Source of the DNA: Bradyrhizobium sp. WSM1743 | GTDB lineage: Bacteria; Pseudomonadota; Alphaproteobacteria; Rhizobiales; Xanthobacteraceae | Length of the DNA: 56,339 nucleotides | Assembly (NCBI RefSeq): GCF_000473065.1 | Contig: NZ_AXAZ01000056.1 | Coordinates: 1-56,339, forward strand | Direction: 5' to 3' | Part shown: positions 25,066-33,788 of the stretch, one piece after another | Position numbering within the stretch: position 1 is the stretch's first letter | Layout: every line of letters starts with the position of its first letter | Position numbers and translations under genes: made by a program | The notes under the pieces: model-generated | Database searches by the model: none | Seen by the model: the letters and a program-made list of their open reading frames with translations, nothing else | Told to the model about the DNA's origin: nothing

Positions 25066-25941
25066 CTATGCCAGCTCCCTCAGTGCGGCTTCGACGATCC
25101 TGCGCTGCTCGGCTGTCAGCGCGGCCTGCGGCGGGATTGGGTCGCCGATATCGTAGCCCTGAATCGAAAGGCCGGCCTTGATGCAGGCGGCGAGGTTGAA
25201 GCGGGCGAAGGCTTCGTTGATGCGCCACAGCCTGCGCTGCAGCGCCATTGCCTCATCCCAGCGGCCAGCCTTGCAGAGGTCGTAGAGCATAACGCTCTGG
25301 CGCGGGATGATGCAGGCCGGGCCCGCCATCCAGCCGCGGCCGCCGATCAGCATGACCGCCGCGGGAATATGGGCGGAGGCCGAGAACACGCGCAAGGCAT
25401 CCCCGCAGCGGTTCATGATCGATAGCAGCCGGCCGGTATTGGTCGAGGCGTCCTTGATGTAGCCGATGCGCGGATGTTCGGCGAGGCGCGCAATGACGTC
25501 GAGCGTGAGATCGGAGCGCTGGAATTGCGGATTGGTGTAGATGACGACGGGAATGTCCACGGCATCGGCGATGGCGCGGAAGTAGGATTCGACCTGGGCA
25601 TCGGCGAGCGGGAAATAAGCCTCCAGGATCGCCAGGATGCCGTCGGCGCCGAGTGCCTGATAGGCTCTCGCCTGTGCCACCGCATCCGCGGTCGAGGTGG
25701 AGGCGACGCCGGCCACGACCGGCACGCGGCCCCTCGCCGCCTCGATCGTGATCCGTACGACGGAGGTGCGTTGCGCTGCATTGAGATAGGCGAATTCGCC
25801 GGTCGAGCCCAGCGGCGTCAGTCCATGCACGCCGGCGCCGATCAGGTCGTCGCAGAGCTTTGCGAGCACGTTCGTCCGCACCGTGCCGTCGGCATCGACG
25901 GGTGAGACGAGGTAGGGAAAGACGCCGTGGAATTCGGACAT
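25066..25941 (-). CDS. Dihydrodipicolinate synthase (DapA) family aldolase/lyase
   Basis: 291 residues from MSEFHGVFPYLVSPVDADG; a longer frame starts 15 codons upstream with non-homologous sequence. TIM-barrel features are present: GSTGEFAYLN near residue 45, VVIYTNPQF, and the Schiff-base lysine in IGYIKDAS. The family includes DapA, N-acetylneuraminate lyase and keto-deoxy-sugar aldolases; nothing in the neighbourhood identifies a lysine pathway, so a catabolic aldolase or decarboxylase is likelier. The neighbour on the same strand is the VOC protein, which is upstream with a 60-bp gap. Confidence 0.88.
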   Translation of the reverse strand: MSEFHGVFPYLVSPVDADGTVRTNVLAKLCDDLIGAGVHGLTPLGSTGEFAYLNAAQRTSVVRITIEAARGRVPVVAGVASTSTADAVAQARAYQALGADGILAILEAYFPLADAQVESYFRAIADAVDIPVVIYTNPQFQRSDLTLDVIARLAEHPRIGYIKDASTNTGRLLSIMNRCGDALRVFSASAHIPAAVMLIGGRGWMAGPACIIPRQSVMLYDLCKAGRWDEAMALQRRLWRINEAFARFNLAACIKAGLSIQGYDIGDPIPPQAALTAEQRRIVEAALRELA

Positions 25942-26001
25942 GTCGGAGGCTTCCGGAATGCTGCTGGCACCCACGGGTATTAGCAATGCCCGCCCCGGCG
26001 A

Positions 26002-26967
26002 TCAAATCTTGAGCAAGCGTACCCGTGTGCCCCAGGGATCAATCGCCTCCACGCCGTCCGCAAGCGCCGTGACCTTCACACCGCTCTTGCGAAGGCGCTC
26101 CTCCTGGGCGGCGAGCAGCTCCTGCTTCGCCATCACCAGCGAGAACCAGGCGAGACCGGTCGTGGACTCGTCGCGCTGGCCGGCACCCTGGCTCTGCCAG
26201 ACATTCATGCCGAGGTGATGGTGATAACGGCCCGATGACAGGAACGCCGCGCCGTTGCGGCGGCGAGTCGGATCGAGGCCGACTGTGCCGTGATAGAAGC
26301 TCTCGGCCTGCGCGAGATCGCCGACGCGCAGATGCATGTGGCCGATGCGCATTCCGTCCGGCGCCTTGGCGTAATCAGGGACGCGCGTATTGGTCAGCGA
26401 CAACAGGTCGGGGATGTTGAGCTCGTCGGTCGCCATCTTCACGCTGCCCTCGCTCCACTGCCATTGCGAGGGATCGCGGTCGGCGTAGACCTCGATGCCG
26501 TTACCTTCGGGGTCGTCGAGATAAACGGATTCAGAGACGAGGTGATCGGCAAAGCCCGACAGCGGCACGCGGTGCGAGGCGGCTGCTACCAGCCAGCGCG
26601 CAAGATCCTTGCGGGTCGGCATCAGGAAGGCGGTGTGGTAGAGGCCGGCGGCATTGCGCGGTTCGATCGCGGCATCGGGACGGGCTTCCAGGACCATCAG
26701 GGTGATGCCTGATGTGCCGAGCTTTGCTGCGGCTGCCGAACGCTCCATCACGGTGAGCCCGATCACATCGCGGTAATAGTCCGCGACCTTGTCGAGATTC
26801 TTCACCCGGAGCGTGACCATGCCGACCCGCATCGGCGTACGGCTGGCAAAGGTCGGGCCACCGCCCTGCGGTGTGCCCTCGGCATGTGCCGCGGCTGCGG
26901 CTGCCATCGCGAGTGAGGTCGCGCCGGCAAGCTGCAGCAGGGTGCGGCGGGTGAGGTCGATAGTCAT
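26002..26967 (-). CDS. Tat-exported VOC-superfamily protein (CatE-like dioxygenase fold)
   Basis: 321 residues. The N-terminus MTIDLTRRTLLQLAGATSLA followed by an alanine run and AHAE is a twin-arginine signal peptide. The mature part has two VOC modules (about 45-165 and 205-320) in the arrangement of CatE-type catechol 2,3-dioxygenases, with candidate metal ligands in GLYHTAF (His111), GIEVYAD (Glu159), GHMHL (His210/His212) and YHHHLGMN. An exported extradiol-type enzyme is unusual since catechols are normally cleaved in the cytoplasm. Tat export would fit a protein that folds with its metal before transport. Substrate unknown. It is divergent from the pseudo-HtrA gene. Confidence 0.82.
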   Translation of the reverse strand: MTIDLTRRTLLQLAGATSLAMAAAAAAHAEGTPQGGGPTFASRTPMRVGMVTLRVKNLDKVADYYRDVIGLTVMERSAAAAKLGTSGITLMVLEARPDAAIEPRNAAGLYHTAFLMPTRKDLARWLVAAASHRVPLSGFADHLVSESVYLDDPEGNGIEVYADRDPSQWQWSEGSVKMATDELNIPDLLSLTNTRVPDYAKAPDGMRIGHMHLRVGDLAQAESFYHGTVGLDPTRRRNGAAFLSSGRYHHHLGMNVWQSQGAGQRDESTTGLAWFSLVMAKQELLAAQEERLRKSGVKVTALADGVEAIDPWGTRVRLLKI

Positions 26968-27158
26968 CGGTCGAGGCTCGCTGAAGGGCTATGAGACGCA
27001 ATTGCCGGATTGCTACACGTTCCCGTGAGGCGCTCCCAATCACATATTCGTCGGGGGTGGCCCTGCGCAGGCCTGGCCGTCCCCCATGTCCTGGCCACCC
27101 GGCCAGTTTCGCAAACGCCTGCGACGTCCCAGATTGAAGGCAGCTACAGGAGCCTGCC

Positions 27159-28025
27159 ATGACCGATCCAACTCCCCTGTCCTCACTGTCGTCCGCGCTC
27201 GCGGACGTGGTGGCGCGTACCGCGCCGTCCGTCGTCTCCGTGCATTCGCATCGCTCCCGCGCGACCGGTTTCGTCTGGAAGAGCGGCCTGATCGTCACCG
27301 CCGACGAGGCGCTAGCCGACGAGGGCGAGGTCGGGATAGGCCTCGCCGACGGCGGCCGGGTCGCCGCCACCATTGCTGGCCGCGACCACACGACCGACAT
27401 CGCACTACTACGCACTGAAGCCGCTGTCGCGCCGGTCAAGCTCGCCACCATGGTCCCGCCGCTCGGTGCATTGTCGATCGTGGTCGCCACCAACCGCGAG
27501 ACACCGAGCGCGGCGCTCGGGATGGTGTCGGCGTCCGGCAAGAGCTGGCGCTCCCTACGCGGCGGCGACATCGATGCGCGGATCGAGCTCGACGTTCGCC
27601 TCGGCGGCAGCCAGCAGGGCGGCCTCGCGCTCGATGCATCGGGCCAAGCCTTCGGCATGGCCGTGCTCGGCCCGCGGCGCGTGCTGGTGATCCCGGCGGC
27701 GACGATCGAGCGTGTCGCGCCCCAGCTCGAGGCGCGCGGCCGCATCGCGCGCGGATATCTCGGCCTCGGGCTCCAGCCCGTCCGGCTCGACGACGGCATC
27801 GGTGCCATGGTGATGAATGTCGACAAGGCCGGGCCTGCGGCCGCGGCGGGCATCCGCCAGGGCGACGTGATCGTCGCGGTCAACGACCAGAAACTGTCGG
27901 GCGTGCGCGCGCTGTCGCGGACGCTGGGCCCTGCCAGCGTCGGCGCGGTGGTCGACGTCGCGGTGCGCCGCGGCGGCGAGCCGATCAGCTTCAAGGTCAC
28001 GGTCGGCGAGAGGCCGGAAGCGTGA
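27159..28025 (+). CDS. Cytoplasmic pseudo-HtrA: trypsin-like fold plus PDZ, catalytic residues lost
   Basis: 288 residues with no signal peptide or membrane helix. Residues 13-185 follow the HtrA protease fold and 195-283 are a PDZ domain (GYLGLGLQPVRL, AAGIRQGDVIVAVND). Aligned with the intact HtrA at 23806-24891, the His of TNNHVV is Glu50 (TADEAL), Asp80 is kept (HTTDIALL), and the Ser of NPGNSGGP is Gln153 (LGGSQQGG). It cannot be a serine protease by the normal mechanism and may instead bind peptides. Its TGA overlaps the GTG start of the next gene, so the two are translationally coupled. The start is supported by CAGGAG six bases upstream. Confidence 0.85.
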   Translation: MTDPTPLSSLSSALADVVARTAPSVVSVHSHRSRATGFVWKSGLIVTADEALADEGEVGIGLADGGRVAATIAGRDHTTDIALLRTEAAVAPVKLATMVPPLGALSIVVATNRETPSAALGMVSASGKSWRSLRGGDIDARIELDVRLGGSQQGGLALDASGQAFGMAVLGPRRVLVIPAATIERVAPQLEARGRIARGYLGLGLQPVRLDDGIGAMVMNVDKAGPAAAAGIRQGDVIVAVNDQKLSGVRALSRTLGPASVGAVVDVAVRRGGEPISFKVTVGERPEA

Positions 28026-28393
28026 GCGAGGACAAGACGGCTGAGATCGTACTGTCGCTGGAGATCGACGATCCCGCCCTCGCCGATCGCCTGGCCGTCC
28101 TGCTCAGCAACGTCGCCGGGCTTCGTCTTGCCGCACCGGGCGAAACCGCCGCAGCGACGATTGTCGCCCGCGATCCGCGTATCATGCCCGAGGATATCGC
28201 ACTGACGCAGCGCGAGCTCGACGTGCTGGCGCTGATGGCCGAGGGCGCCTCCAACAAGATGATCGCCCGGCAGCTCGGCATCTCCGTGCACACCGTGAAA
28301 TTCCACGTCGGCTCGCTGCTCGACAAGCTGGATGCCACCGGCCGCACCGATGCAGTCGCGCATGCGGCACGGCGCGGCGTGATCGAGCTTTGA
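28022..28393 (+). CDS. LuxR-type HTH regulator with a partial receiver-like N-terminus
   Basis: 123 residues starting at GTG 28022, which shares two bases with the upstream TGA (28023-28025). Residues about 60-122 are a LuxR/NarL helix-turn-helix (LTQRELDVLALMAEG, NKMIARQLGISVHTVKFHV). Residues 8-52 (IVLSLEIDDPALADRLAVLL and following) look like the first strands and helices of a response-regulator receiver, but the phospho-Asp strand and the rest are missing, so phosphorylation control is unlikely. It ends 12 bp from the convergent histidine kinase gene. I infer that its partner is the coupled pseudo-HtrA. Confidence 0.85.
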   Translation: MSEDKTAEIVLSLEIDDPALADRLAVLLSNVAGLRLAAPGETAAATIVARDPRIMPEDIALTQRELDVLALMAEGASNKMIARQLGISVHTVKFHVGSLLDKLDATGRTDAVAHAARRGVIEL

Positions 28394-28405
28394 CACCACC
28401 GGGCC

Positions 28406-29482
28406 TCACGGCGCTGACATCGCCGAGAAGCTGAGCTCGACCTTCAGGCCCGGCGCATTGTCATTCAGCGCAATCTCGGCGCCATGAAGGCGCGCGACCG
28501 CGGCGACGAGGCTGAGGCCGAGACCATTGCCAGGCGTGTAGCGGCTCTGCTCGAGCCGGTAGAAGCGCTTGAAGACATGATCGCGCTGCTCGGCGGGAAT
28601 GCCCGGACCGTCGTCGGCAATCGAGATCACCGCACCGCGATCGGCTCTGCGGCAGCTCACAGTCACCTGCCCGCCCTTGCGGCCATGCTTGATCGCATTG
28701 TCGACGAGATTGGCGATGGCGTCGAACAGCAGGTCGCGGTCGCCGGTGATCGCGACCTCGCGGTCGCCATCGAGGCTGAGGCGCGTGGCAACCTGCTCGG
28801 CGGCGGCATCGTAGAGCTCGACGACCTCGCCGGCGATCTCGGCAAGATCAAGCGCCCGGAAGGCGCCGGTGCGGGCGCGGGTCTCGATCTCGGAGATTCG
28901 GGTGATGGAGGCGAACATGCCGAGCACGGCGTCGAGATCGGCAATGGTGTCCCCGATCAACGCCGCGTCCGTCTCGCCGTTGCGCGGGGCGTGGTAGGCC
29001 TTCTCCAGCCGGCCGCGCATGCGCGTCAGCGGCGTGCGCAGATCGTGCGCGACATTGTCGCTGACCTGCTTGACCTCGCTCATCAGCGTCTCGATGCGGT
29101 CGAGCATCTGGTTGAGGTTTTCGGCGACGCGATCCCACTCGTCGTTGCTGCCGCGCAGGGGGATACGCTGGTCGAGGCCGGAGAGCATGATGGCGCGGCT
29201 GGTGGTGTTGATCTGCTCGATCCGTCCGACGGTTCGCCGCGTCACCAGCACGGCCGCCAGCCCGGCGAGCACCAGCAGCAGCGCGGCGACGGCGGCCATC
29301 GCAAGCTCGATCATGCTGGTAAAACCGTCATGATCGACTGCCGTGCCGAGCCGGCGCTCCACATAGGCGAGCGTGCCGAAATAGACATAGGCCATGATCG
29401 CCGCCACGATTAATCCGAATGCCGCGATCGCGATCAGCGCCAGGCGGAAGGTCGAGGAGCGAAGGGTCTTAGCCAGGAGCAC
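28406..29482 (-). CDS. Sensor histidine kinase (EnvZ/OmpR class)
   Basis: 358 residues: TM1 about 13-36, a very short periplasmic loop of about 20 residues, TM2 about 57-81, HAMP about 82-135, HisKA with His146 in VAHDLRTPLTRMRGR, and HATPase with N-box NLVDNAIKHG, DDGPGIP and GNGLGLSLV. With so small a loop it probably senses within the membrane or through a partner protein. It overlaps the response regulator upstream by 14 bp, so the two form one operon. Signal and targets unknown. Confidence 0.92.
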   Translation of the reverse strand: MLLAKTLRSSTFRLALIAIAAFGLIVAAIMAYVYFGTLAYVERRLGTAVDHDGFTSMIELAMAAVAALLLVLAGLAAVLVTRRTVGRIEQINTTSRAIMLSGLDQRIPLRGSNDEWDRVAENLNQMLDRIETLMSEVKQVSDNVAHDLRTPLTRMRGRLEKAYHAPRNGETDAALIGDTIADLDAVLGMFASITRISEIETRARTGAFRALDLAEIAGEVVELYDAAAEQVATRLSLDGDREVAITGDRDLLFDAIANLVDNAIKHGRKGGQVTVSCRRADRGAVISIADDGPGIPAEQRDHVFKRFYRLEQSRYTPGNGLGLSLVAAVARLHGAEIALNDNAPGLKVELSFSAMSAP

Positions 29483-30161
29483 GGAGGCAATATCCGATGC
29501 CGCGAATGGTGTGGATCAGCGGATAGTCCTGGGCATCGTCGACCTTGCGGCGGACGCGGCCGACATAGACGTCGATGATGTTGGTGGAGGGATCGAAATG
29601 CAGGTCCCAGACATGCTGCAGCAGCATCGCGCGGGAGACGACGCGGCCCTCGTTGCGAACGAGATATTCGAGCAGCTGGAATTCCCGCGGCAGCAGCGGG
29701 ATCTTGCGGCCGCGGCGGCTCGCGCTACGCGCGATCAGGTCGATGGCGAGATCGCCGACGCGCAGCAGCGTTTCCTTGGCGATGGTCTCGCTGCGGCGGC
29801 CGAGCGCCTCGAGCCGCGCCAGCAATTCGGTGAAGGAGAACGGCTTGACGAGATAGTCGTCGCCGCCGGCGCGCAGGCCGCGCACGCGGTCGTCGACCTC
29901 GCCCAGCGCGGAGATGATCAGAAAGGGGGACGCGATGCCATCGTCCCGCAGCTGGCGCATCACGCTGATGCCGTCGATATCGGGCAGCATGCGGTCGATG
30001 GTGATCACGGCATAATCGCGCGCGGCGCCGTGGCTGAGGGCTTCGCGCCCCGTAGCGGCGAGATCGACGTCATAGCCTGAGGTCGTCAATTCCTCGACGA
30101 GCTGGCCTGCGGTTTCCGGATCGTCCTCGACGACCAGGATGCGGCGGTGACCTCCGGTCAT
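29469..30161 (-). CDS. OmpR-family response regulator
   Basis: 230 residues. The receiver (7-120) carries acidic Asp13/Asp14 (VEDDPE), the phospho-acceptor Asp56 (TIDRMLP) and the conserved Lys in LVKPFSF. The winged-helix DNA-binding domain (about 132-228) includes LPREFQLLEYL and TIRGIGYCL. It precedes and overlaps its cognate kinase gene. The Gly/His-rich secreted protein encoded 97 bp upstream on the same strand is a candidate target or operon partner. Confidence 0.93.
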   Translation of the reverse strand: MTGGHRRILVVEDDPETAGQLVEELTTSGYDVDLAATGREALSHGAARDYAVITIDRMLPDIDGISVMRQLRDDGIASPFLIISALGEVDDRVRGLRAGGDDYLVKPFSFTELLARLEALGRRSETIAKETLLRVGDLAIDLIARSASRRGRKIPLLPREFQLLEYLVRNEGRVVSRAMLLQHVWDLHFDPSTNIIDVYVGRVRRKVDDAQDYPLIHTIRGIGYCLRAPG

Positions 30162-30258
30162 GACAAACTCCGCGCGACGATCGCCACCAGACTATCCCGT
30201 TCCGGGGCAGAGCGGAACTGCCCGGTGGCGACCGCGACAATGGTGCGGTCCGGCGATG

Positions 30259-30780
30259 CTAGTACCAATCGTACCCGCACACATTGACCCATTGCCATCC
30301 ATAGGGCGTCCAGCTCCTGCGCCAGCAGCCGTCGTAGTAACTGGCGTAGATGAACGGCGCGCCGACGAAGGCGAACCGGTGGAAATGATGGCGGTGGAAG
30401 AAGGCATGGCGGCCGATGAAGGGCCTGCCATGCCACCCGGTGCCGGCAAACCGCGGGCCGAAGGCGGCGCGGGTCGCGAACGGCGCACCGGCAAAGCGCG
30501 GCCCGATCGCCGCGTGAGCGGCCATCGGGGAACCGGCGAAGCGGGCGCCACCGAAACGAGCGCCGCCCATGCCGCCCACTCGCATGCCCCCGCCCATGCC
30601 GCCGACATGCATGCCGCCGCCCATTCCACCGACGTGCATGCCGCCACCACCGAAATGCCCGCCGCCAAAGCCGCCATGGCCGCCACCGCCAAAACCGCCG
30701 CGCGCGAGAGCGGGCGTCGCAGCCGCCAGCGTCGCAGCAACTGTCGCTGCGGCGAGCCCTGTGAGAAGCCTGTTCTTCAT
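30259..30780 (-). CDS. Gly/Met/His-rich secreted protein with tandem repeats
   Basis: 173 residues. A signal peptide (1 to about 26, ATPALA) is followed by a glycine-rich segment with three tandem units GGGMHVGGM, GGGMHVGGM and GGGMRVGGM (about 45-71), then an Ala/Phe/Arg region and a histidine cluster HAFFHRHHFHRF (about 125-136). The C-terminus has two Cys (152, 168) among aromatic residues (CWRRSWTPYGWQW, CGYDWY). No enzyme family is visible. Met/His-rich exported sequence suggests metal binding or an envelope structural role; this is inference. AAGGAGGA lies just before the ATG. The two-component operon follows on the same strand. Confidence 0.78.
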   Translation of the reverse strand: MKNRLLTGLAAATVAATLAAATPALARGGFGGGGHGGFGGGHFGGGGMHVGGMGGGMHVGGMGGGMRVGGMGGARFGGARFAGSPMAAHAAIGPRFAGAPFATRAAFGPRFAGTGWHGRPFIGRHAFFHRHHFHRFAFVGAPFIYASYYDGCWRRSWTPYGWQWVNVCGYDWY

Positions 30781-30913
30781 CGGAATATCCTCCTTGCAGT
30801 GCAGCGCTAGTCCCGCTGCACGAGGAGGATCAGGAGAAGCGAATGGGCTGTCCCCATCAACTTACAAATGCGCCAGATTCTGACGCGGGTGTTAGGGAGG
30901 CATCGCTCTCTCG

Positions 30914-31240
30914 CTCCCTCTCCCCGTTCTTACGGGGCCCCGACGAGCTTCGCTCGCGCTGAGAGGGTGGGGTGAGGGGTGCTTCCGCAGACGGTGATAG
31001 CCGACTCCCGACGCTCTCTCCGCGTCATTGCGAGGAGCCCTTGCGACGAAGCAATCCAGAATCTTTCCGCGGAGAGATTCTGGATTGCTTCGCTGCGCTC
31101 GCAATGACGAGGTGGAGAAATCTCACCGAAGGGTCGAGACGCTCAGCCCGCGGAGGCTGGCCCCTCACCCGGATCGCGTCGGACGATGCTTCGCATCGCC
31201 GGGGCGATCCGACCTCTTCCCGCAAAGGCGGGGAGAGGTG
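30914..31240. repeat. Repeat family B, copy 4, interrupted by repeat C (30781-31246 gap)
   Basis: The left half (CGCTCCCTCTCCCCGTTCTT to GGTGGGGTGAGGGGTGCTTC) and the right half (CCCCTCACCCGG to GGCGGGGAGAGGTG) of a family B element are separated by about 150 bp that include a whole family C element. The region fills the 466-bp gap between the Gly/His-rich secreted protein and tex. The start of the gap, 30781-30913, is the leader of the secreted-protein gene. Nothing else coding is seen. Confidence 0.75.
31023..31109. repeat. Dispersed repeat family C, copy 2 (nested in family B)
   Basis: CGTCATTGCGAGG at the left and TCGCTGCGCTCGCAATGACG at the right, with inner arms AATCCAGAATCT/AGATTCTGGATT around a CCGCGG centre. 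The right arm matches 11508-11588 almost exactly. Confidence 0.87.
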
Positions 31241-31246
31241 AAGCCG

Positions 31247-33583
31247 TCACGCCCGCTTGCCGTTGTTTTTCTCGGCCGCGCGGCGCAGCGCTTCGGCGAG
31301 AGCGCCGCCGCCCGAAGACTCCTGCTTGCGCGGTGCTGACGAGGTCATGCGGGCTGGATTTCGCGAGCCGTTGTCGCGCTGCATGCCGGGGGCGTCCTTC
31401 TTGGTGCCGACCTCGTCGTCGAGCCGCAGCGTCAGCGAGATGCGCTTGCGGGCAACCTCGAAGTCCAGCACCTTCACCTTGACGATGTCGCCGGGCTTCA
31501 CCACCTCGCGCGGATCCTTGATGTAGGTCTTGGACATCGCCGAGATGTGCACGAGGCCGTCCTGGTGCACGCCGATGTCGACGAAGGCACCGAAGGCGGC
31601 GACGTTGGTCACGGTGCCCTCGAGGATCATGCCCTTCTTGAGATCCTTGATCTCCTCGACGCCTTCCTTGAACACCGCAGCCTTGAACGCAGGGCGCGGG
31701 TCGCGGCCCGGCTTTTCGAGCTCGCGCAGGATGTCGGTGACGGTCGGCAGACCGAAGGTCTCGTCGACGAAATCCTTCGGCTTCAGCGTGCGCACAACGT
31801 CGCTGTTGCCGATCAGCGCCTTGATGTCGCTCTTGGTCGCTTCGAGAATCCGGCGCACCACGGGATAGGCTTCGGGATGCACGCCGGAGGCATCGAGTGG
31901 ATCCTCGCCGCCGAGAATGCGCAAGAAGCCCGCGCACTGCTCGAACGCCTTCGGCCCGAGCCGCGGCACGTCCTTGAGCGCCTTGCGCGACTTGAACGGG
32001 CCGTTGGCGTCGCGATGCGCCACGATGCTCTGCGCAAGGCCCGAGCCGACGCCCGACACGCGCGCCAGCAGCGGCGCGGAAGCCGTGTTGACGTCGACGC
32101 CGACGGCGTTCACGCAATCCTCGACCACCGCATCGAGCGATTTGGCGAGCTTGGCCTGGCCGAGGTCGTGCTGATACTGGCCGACGCCGATCGCCTTCGG
32201 CTCGATCTTGACGAGCTCGGCGAGCGGATCCTGGAGCCGCCGCGCGATCGAGACCGCGCCGCGCAGCGTGACGTCGAGGCCGGGCAACTCCTCCGACGCA
32301 AAGGCCGAGGCCGAATAGACCGACGCACCAGCTTCCGATACCACGATCTTGTTCATCTTCAGCTCGGCGAGACCCTTGACCAGCTCGGTCGCGAGCTTGT
32401 CGGTCTCGCGCGAGGCGGTGCCGTTGCCGATCGCGATCAGTGCGACGCGATGCTTCATCGCGAGCCGGCCCAGCGTCGCCAGCGACTCGTTCCACTGCCG
32501 CTGCGGCTCGTGCGGGTAGATCGCGGTGGTATCGACCACCTTGCCGGTCGCGTCGACGACGGCAACCTTCACGCCGGTGCGGTAGCCCGGATCGAGCCCC
32601 ATCGTGACGCGTGTGCCGGCGGGCGCCGCCAGCAAGAGATCGCGCAGGTTCGAGGCAAACACACGCACGGCCTCGGTCTCGGCCGAGTTCCACAGCCGCA
32701 TGCGCAGGTCGATGTTGAGATGCACCTGGATCTTGGTGCGCCAGGCCCAGCGCACGGTGTCGACCAGCCAGCGGTCGCCGGCGCGCTTGAGGTCGGCGAT
32801 GCCGAAGCGCTTCATGATCTTGAGTTCATAGGCGCTCGGCACGCCCGGCGGCGGCGCTTCCGCCTCGGGCTGAATTTGCAGGTCGAGGATCTCCTCCTTC
32901 TCGCCGCGGAACATCGCGAGGATGCGGTGCGAAGGCAGCTTGGTCAGGGGCTCGGAGAAATCGAAATAGTCCGCGAACTTCTCGCCCTCGGTCTTCTTGC
33001 CGTCGCGCACCTTGGAGGCCATGCGCGCGTTGGTCCACATCTCCTCGCGCAGTGCGCCGATGAGGTCGGCGTCCTCGTCGAAACGCTCGACCAGAATGGC
33101 GCGGGCGCCGTCGAGCGCGGCGGCGGCATCGGCAACGCCCTTCTCCGCGTTGATGAAGCCTTCGGCCACGACCTTGGGATCGTTGCCGGGCTCCGCCAGC
33201 AGCTGATTGGCGAGCGGCTCGAGGCCGGCCTCCTTGGCAATCTCCGCCTTGGTGCGGCGCTTCGGCTTGAACGGCAGATAAATGTCTTCGAGGCGTGCCT
33301 TGCTGTCGGCGGCCATGATCGTGGCTTCAAGGGCTGCGTCGAGCTTGCCCTGCTCGCGAACCGATTCGAGAATGGCCCTGCGGCGGTCTTCGAGCTCGCG
33401 CAGGTAGACTAGGCGCTCCTCCAGGGTGCGCAATTGCGCATCGTCGAGCGCACCAGTCGCTTCCTTGCGGTACCGGGCGATGAAGGGAACCGTGGCGCCG
33501 CCGTCGAGCAGCGTCACCGCCGCCTCGACCTGCTCGCCGCGGACCCCAAGCTCCTGCGCAATTTTCTGGTTGATGTTGGCCAC
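31247..33583 (-). CDS. tex: Tex-family RNA-binding transcription accessory protein
   Basis: 778 residues with the full Tex layout: N-terminal helical Tex_N domain (about 5-190), YqgF/RNase H-like domain (about 325-450; TMGLDPGYRTGVKVAVVD), helix-hairpin-helix region (about 490-560; SGVGSGLAQSIVAHRD) and an S1 domain (about 645-720; ILEGTVTNVAAFGAFVDIGV, GLVHISAMS). A basic low-complexity tail follows (about 735-778). Tex binds RNA and influences transcription and stress fitness in other bacteria. Single gene; 3' end abuts a repeat. Confidence 0.94.
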   Translation of the reverse strand: MANINQKIAQELGVRGEQVEAAVTLLDGGATVPFIARYRKEATGALDDAQLRTLEERLVYLRELEDRRRAILESVREQGKLDAALEATIMAADSKARLEDIYLPFKPKRRTKAEIAKEAGLEPLANQLLAEPGNDPKVVAEGFINAEKGVADAAAALDGARAILVERFDEDADLIGALREEMWTNARMASKVRDGKKTEGEKFADYFDFSEPLTKLPSHRILAMFRGEKEEILDLQIQPEAEAPPPGVPSAYELKIMKRFGIADLKRAGDRWLVDTVRWAWRTKIQVHLNIDLRMRLWNSAETEAVRVFASNLRDLLLAAPAGTRVTMGLDPGYRTGVKVAVVDATGKVVDTTAIYPHEPQRQWNESLATLGRLAMKHRVALIAIGNGTASRETDKLATELVKGLAELKMNKIVVSEAGASVYSASAFASEELPGLDVTLRGAVSIARRLQDPLAELVKIEPKAIGVGQYQHDLGQAKLAKSLDAVVEDCVNAVGVDVNTASAPLLARVSGVGSGLAQSIVAHRDANGPFKSRKALKDVPRLGPKAFEQCAGFLRILGGEDPLDASGVHPEAYPVVRRILEATKSDIKALIGNSDVVRTLKPKDFVDETFGLPTVTDILRELEKPGRDPRPAFKAAVFKEGVEEIKDLKKGMILEGTVTNVAAFGAFVDIGVHQDGLVHISAMSKTYIKDPREVVKPGDIVKVKVLDFEVARKRISLTLRLDDEVGTKKDAPGMQRDNGSRNPARMTSSAPRKQESSGGGALAEALRRAAEKNNGKRA

Positions 33584-33788
33584 GCGAGATTCCCTCTGTC
33601 AAAGCACGCGACGCAGGGGCGAACCACCGGCCGCGGGACGCCGCTTATGGACCAAGCGGGGTTGATTCATCAAGGTGCGGCGGGGAACCGTCGACAGAGG
33701 ATTTTTTGCTGGATCGATGCGATCTCGCCACATTCGTGGGGATGTCAGCGACTTCTCTCTTGCGTCGCGGCAAACCAAATAGCCGACC

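Noticed and set aside
30914..31240. Clustered short repeats as a possible CRISPR array
   Set aside because: The units are long dispersed palindromes without regular repeat-spacer periodicity, and no cas genes are present.
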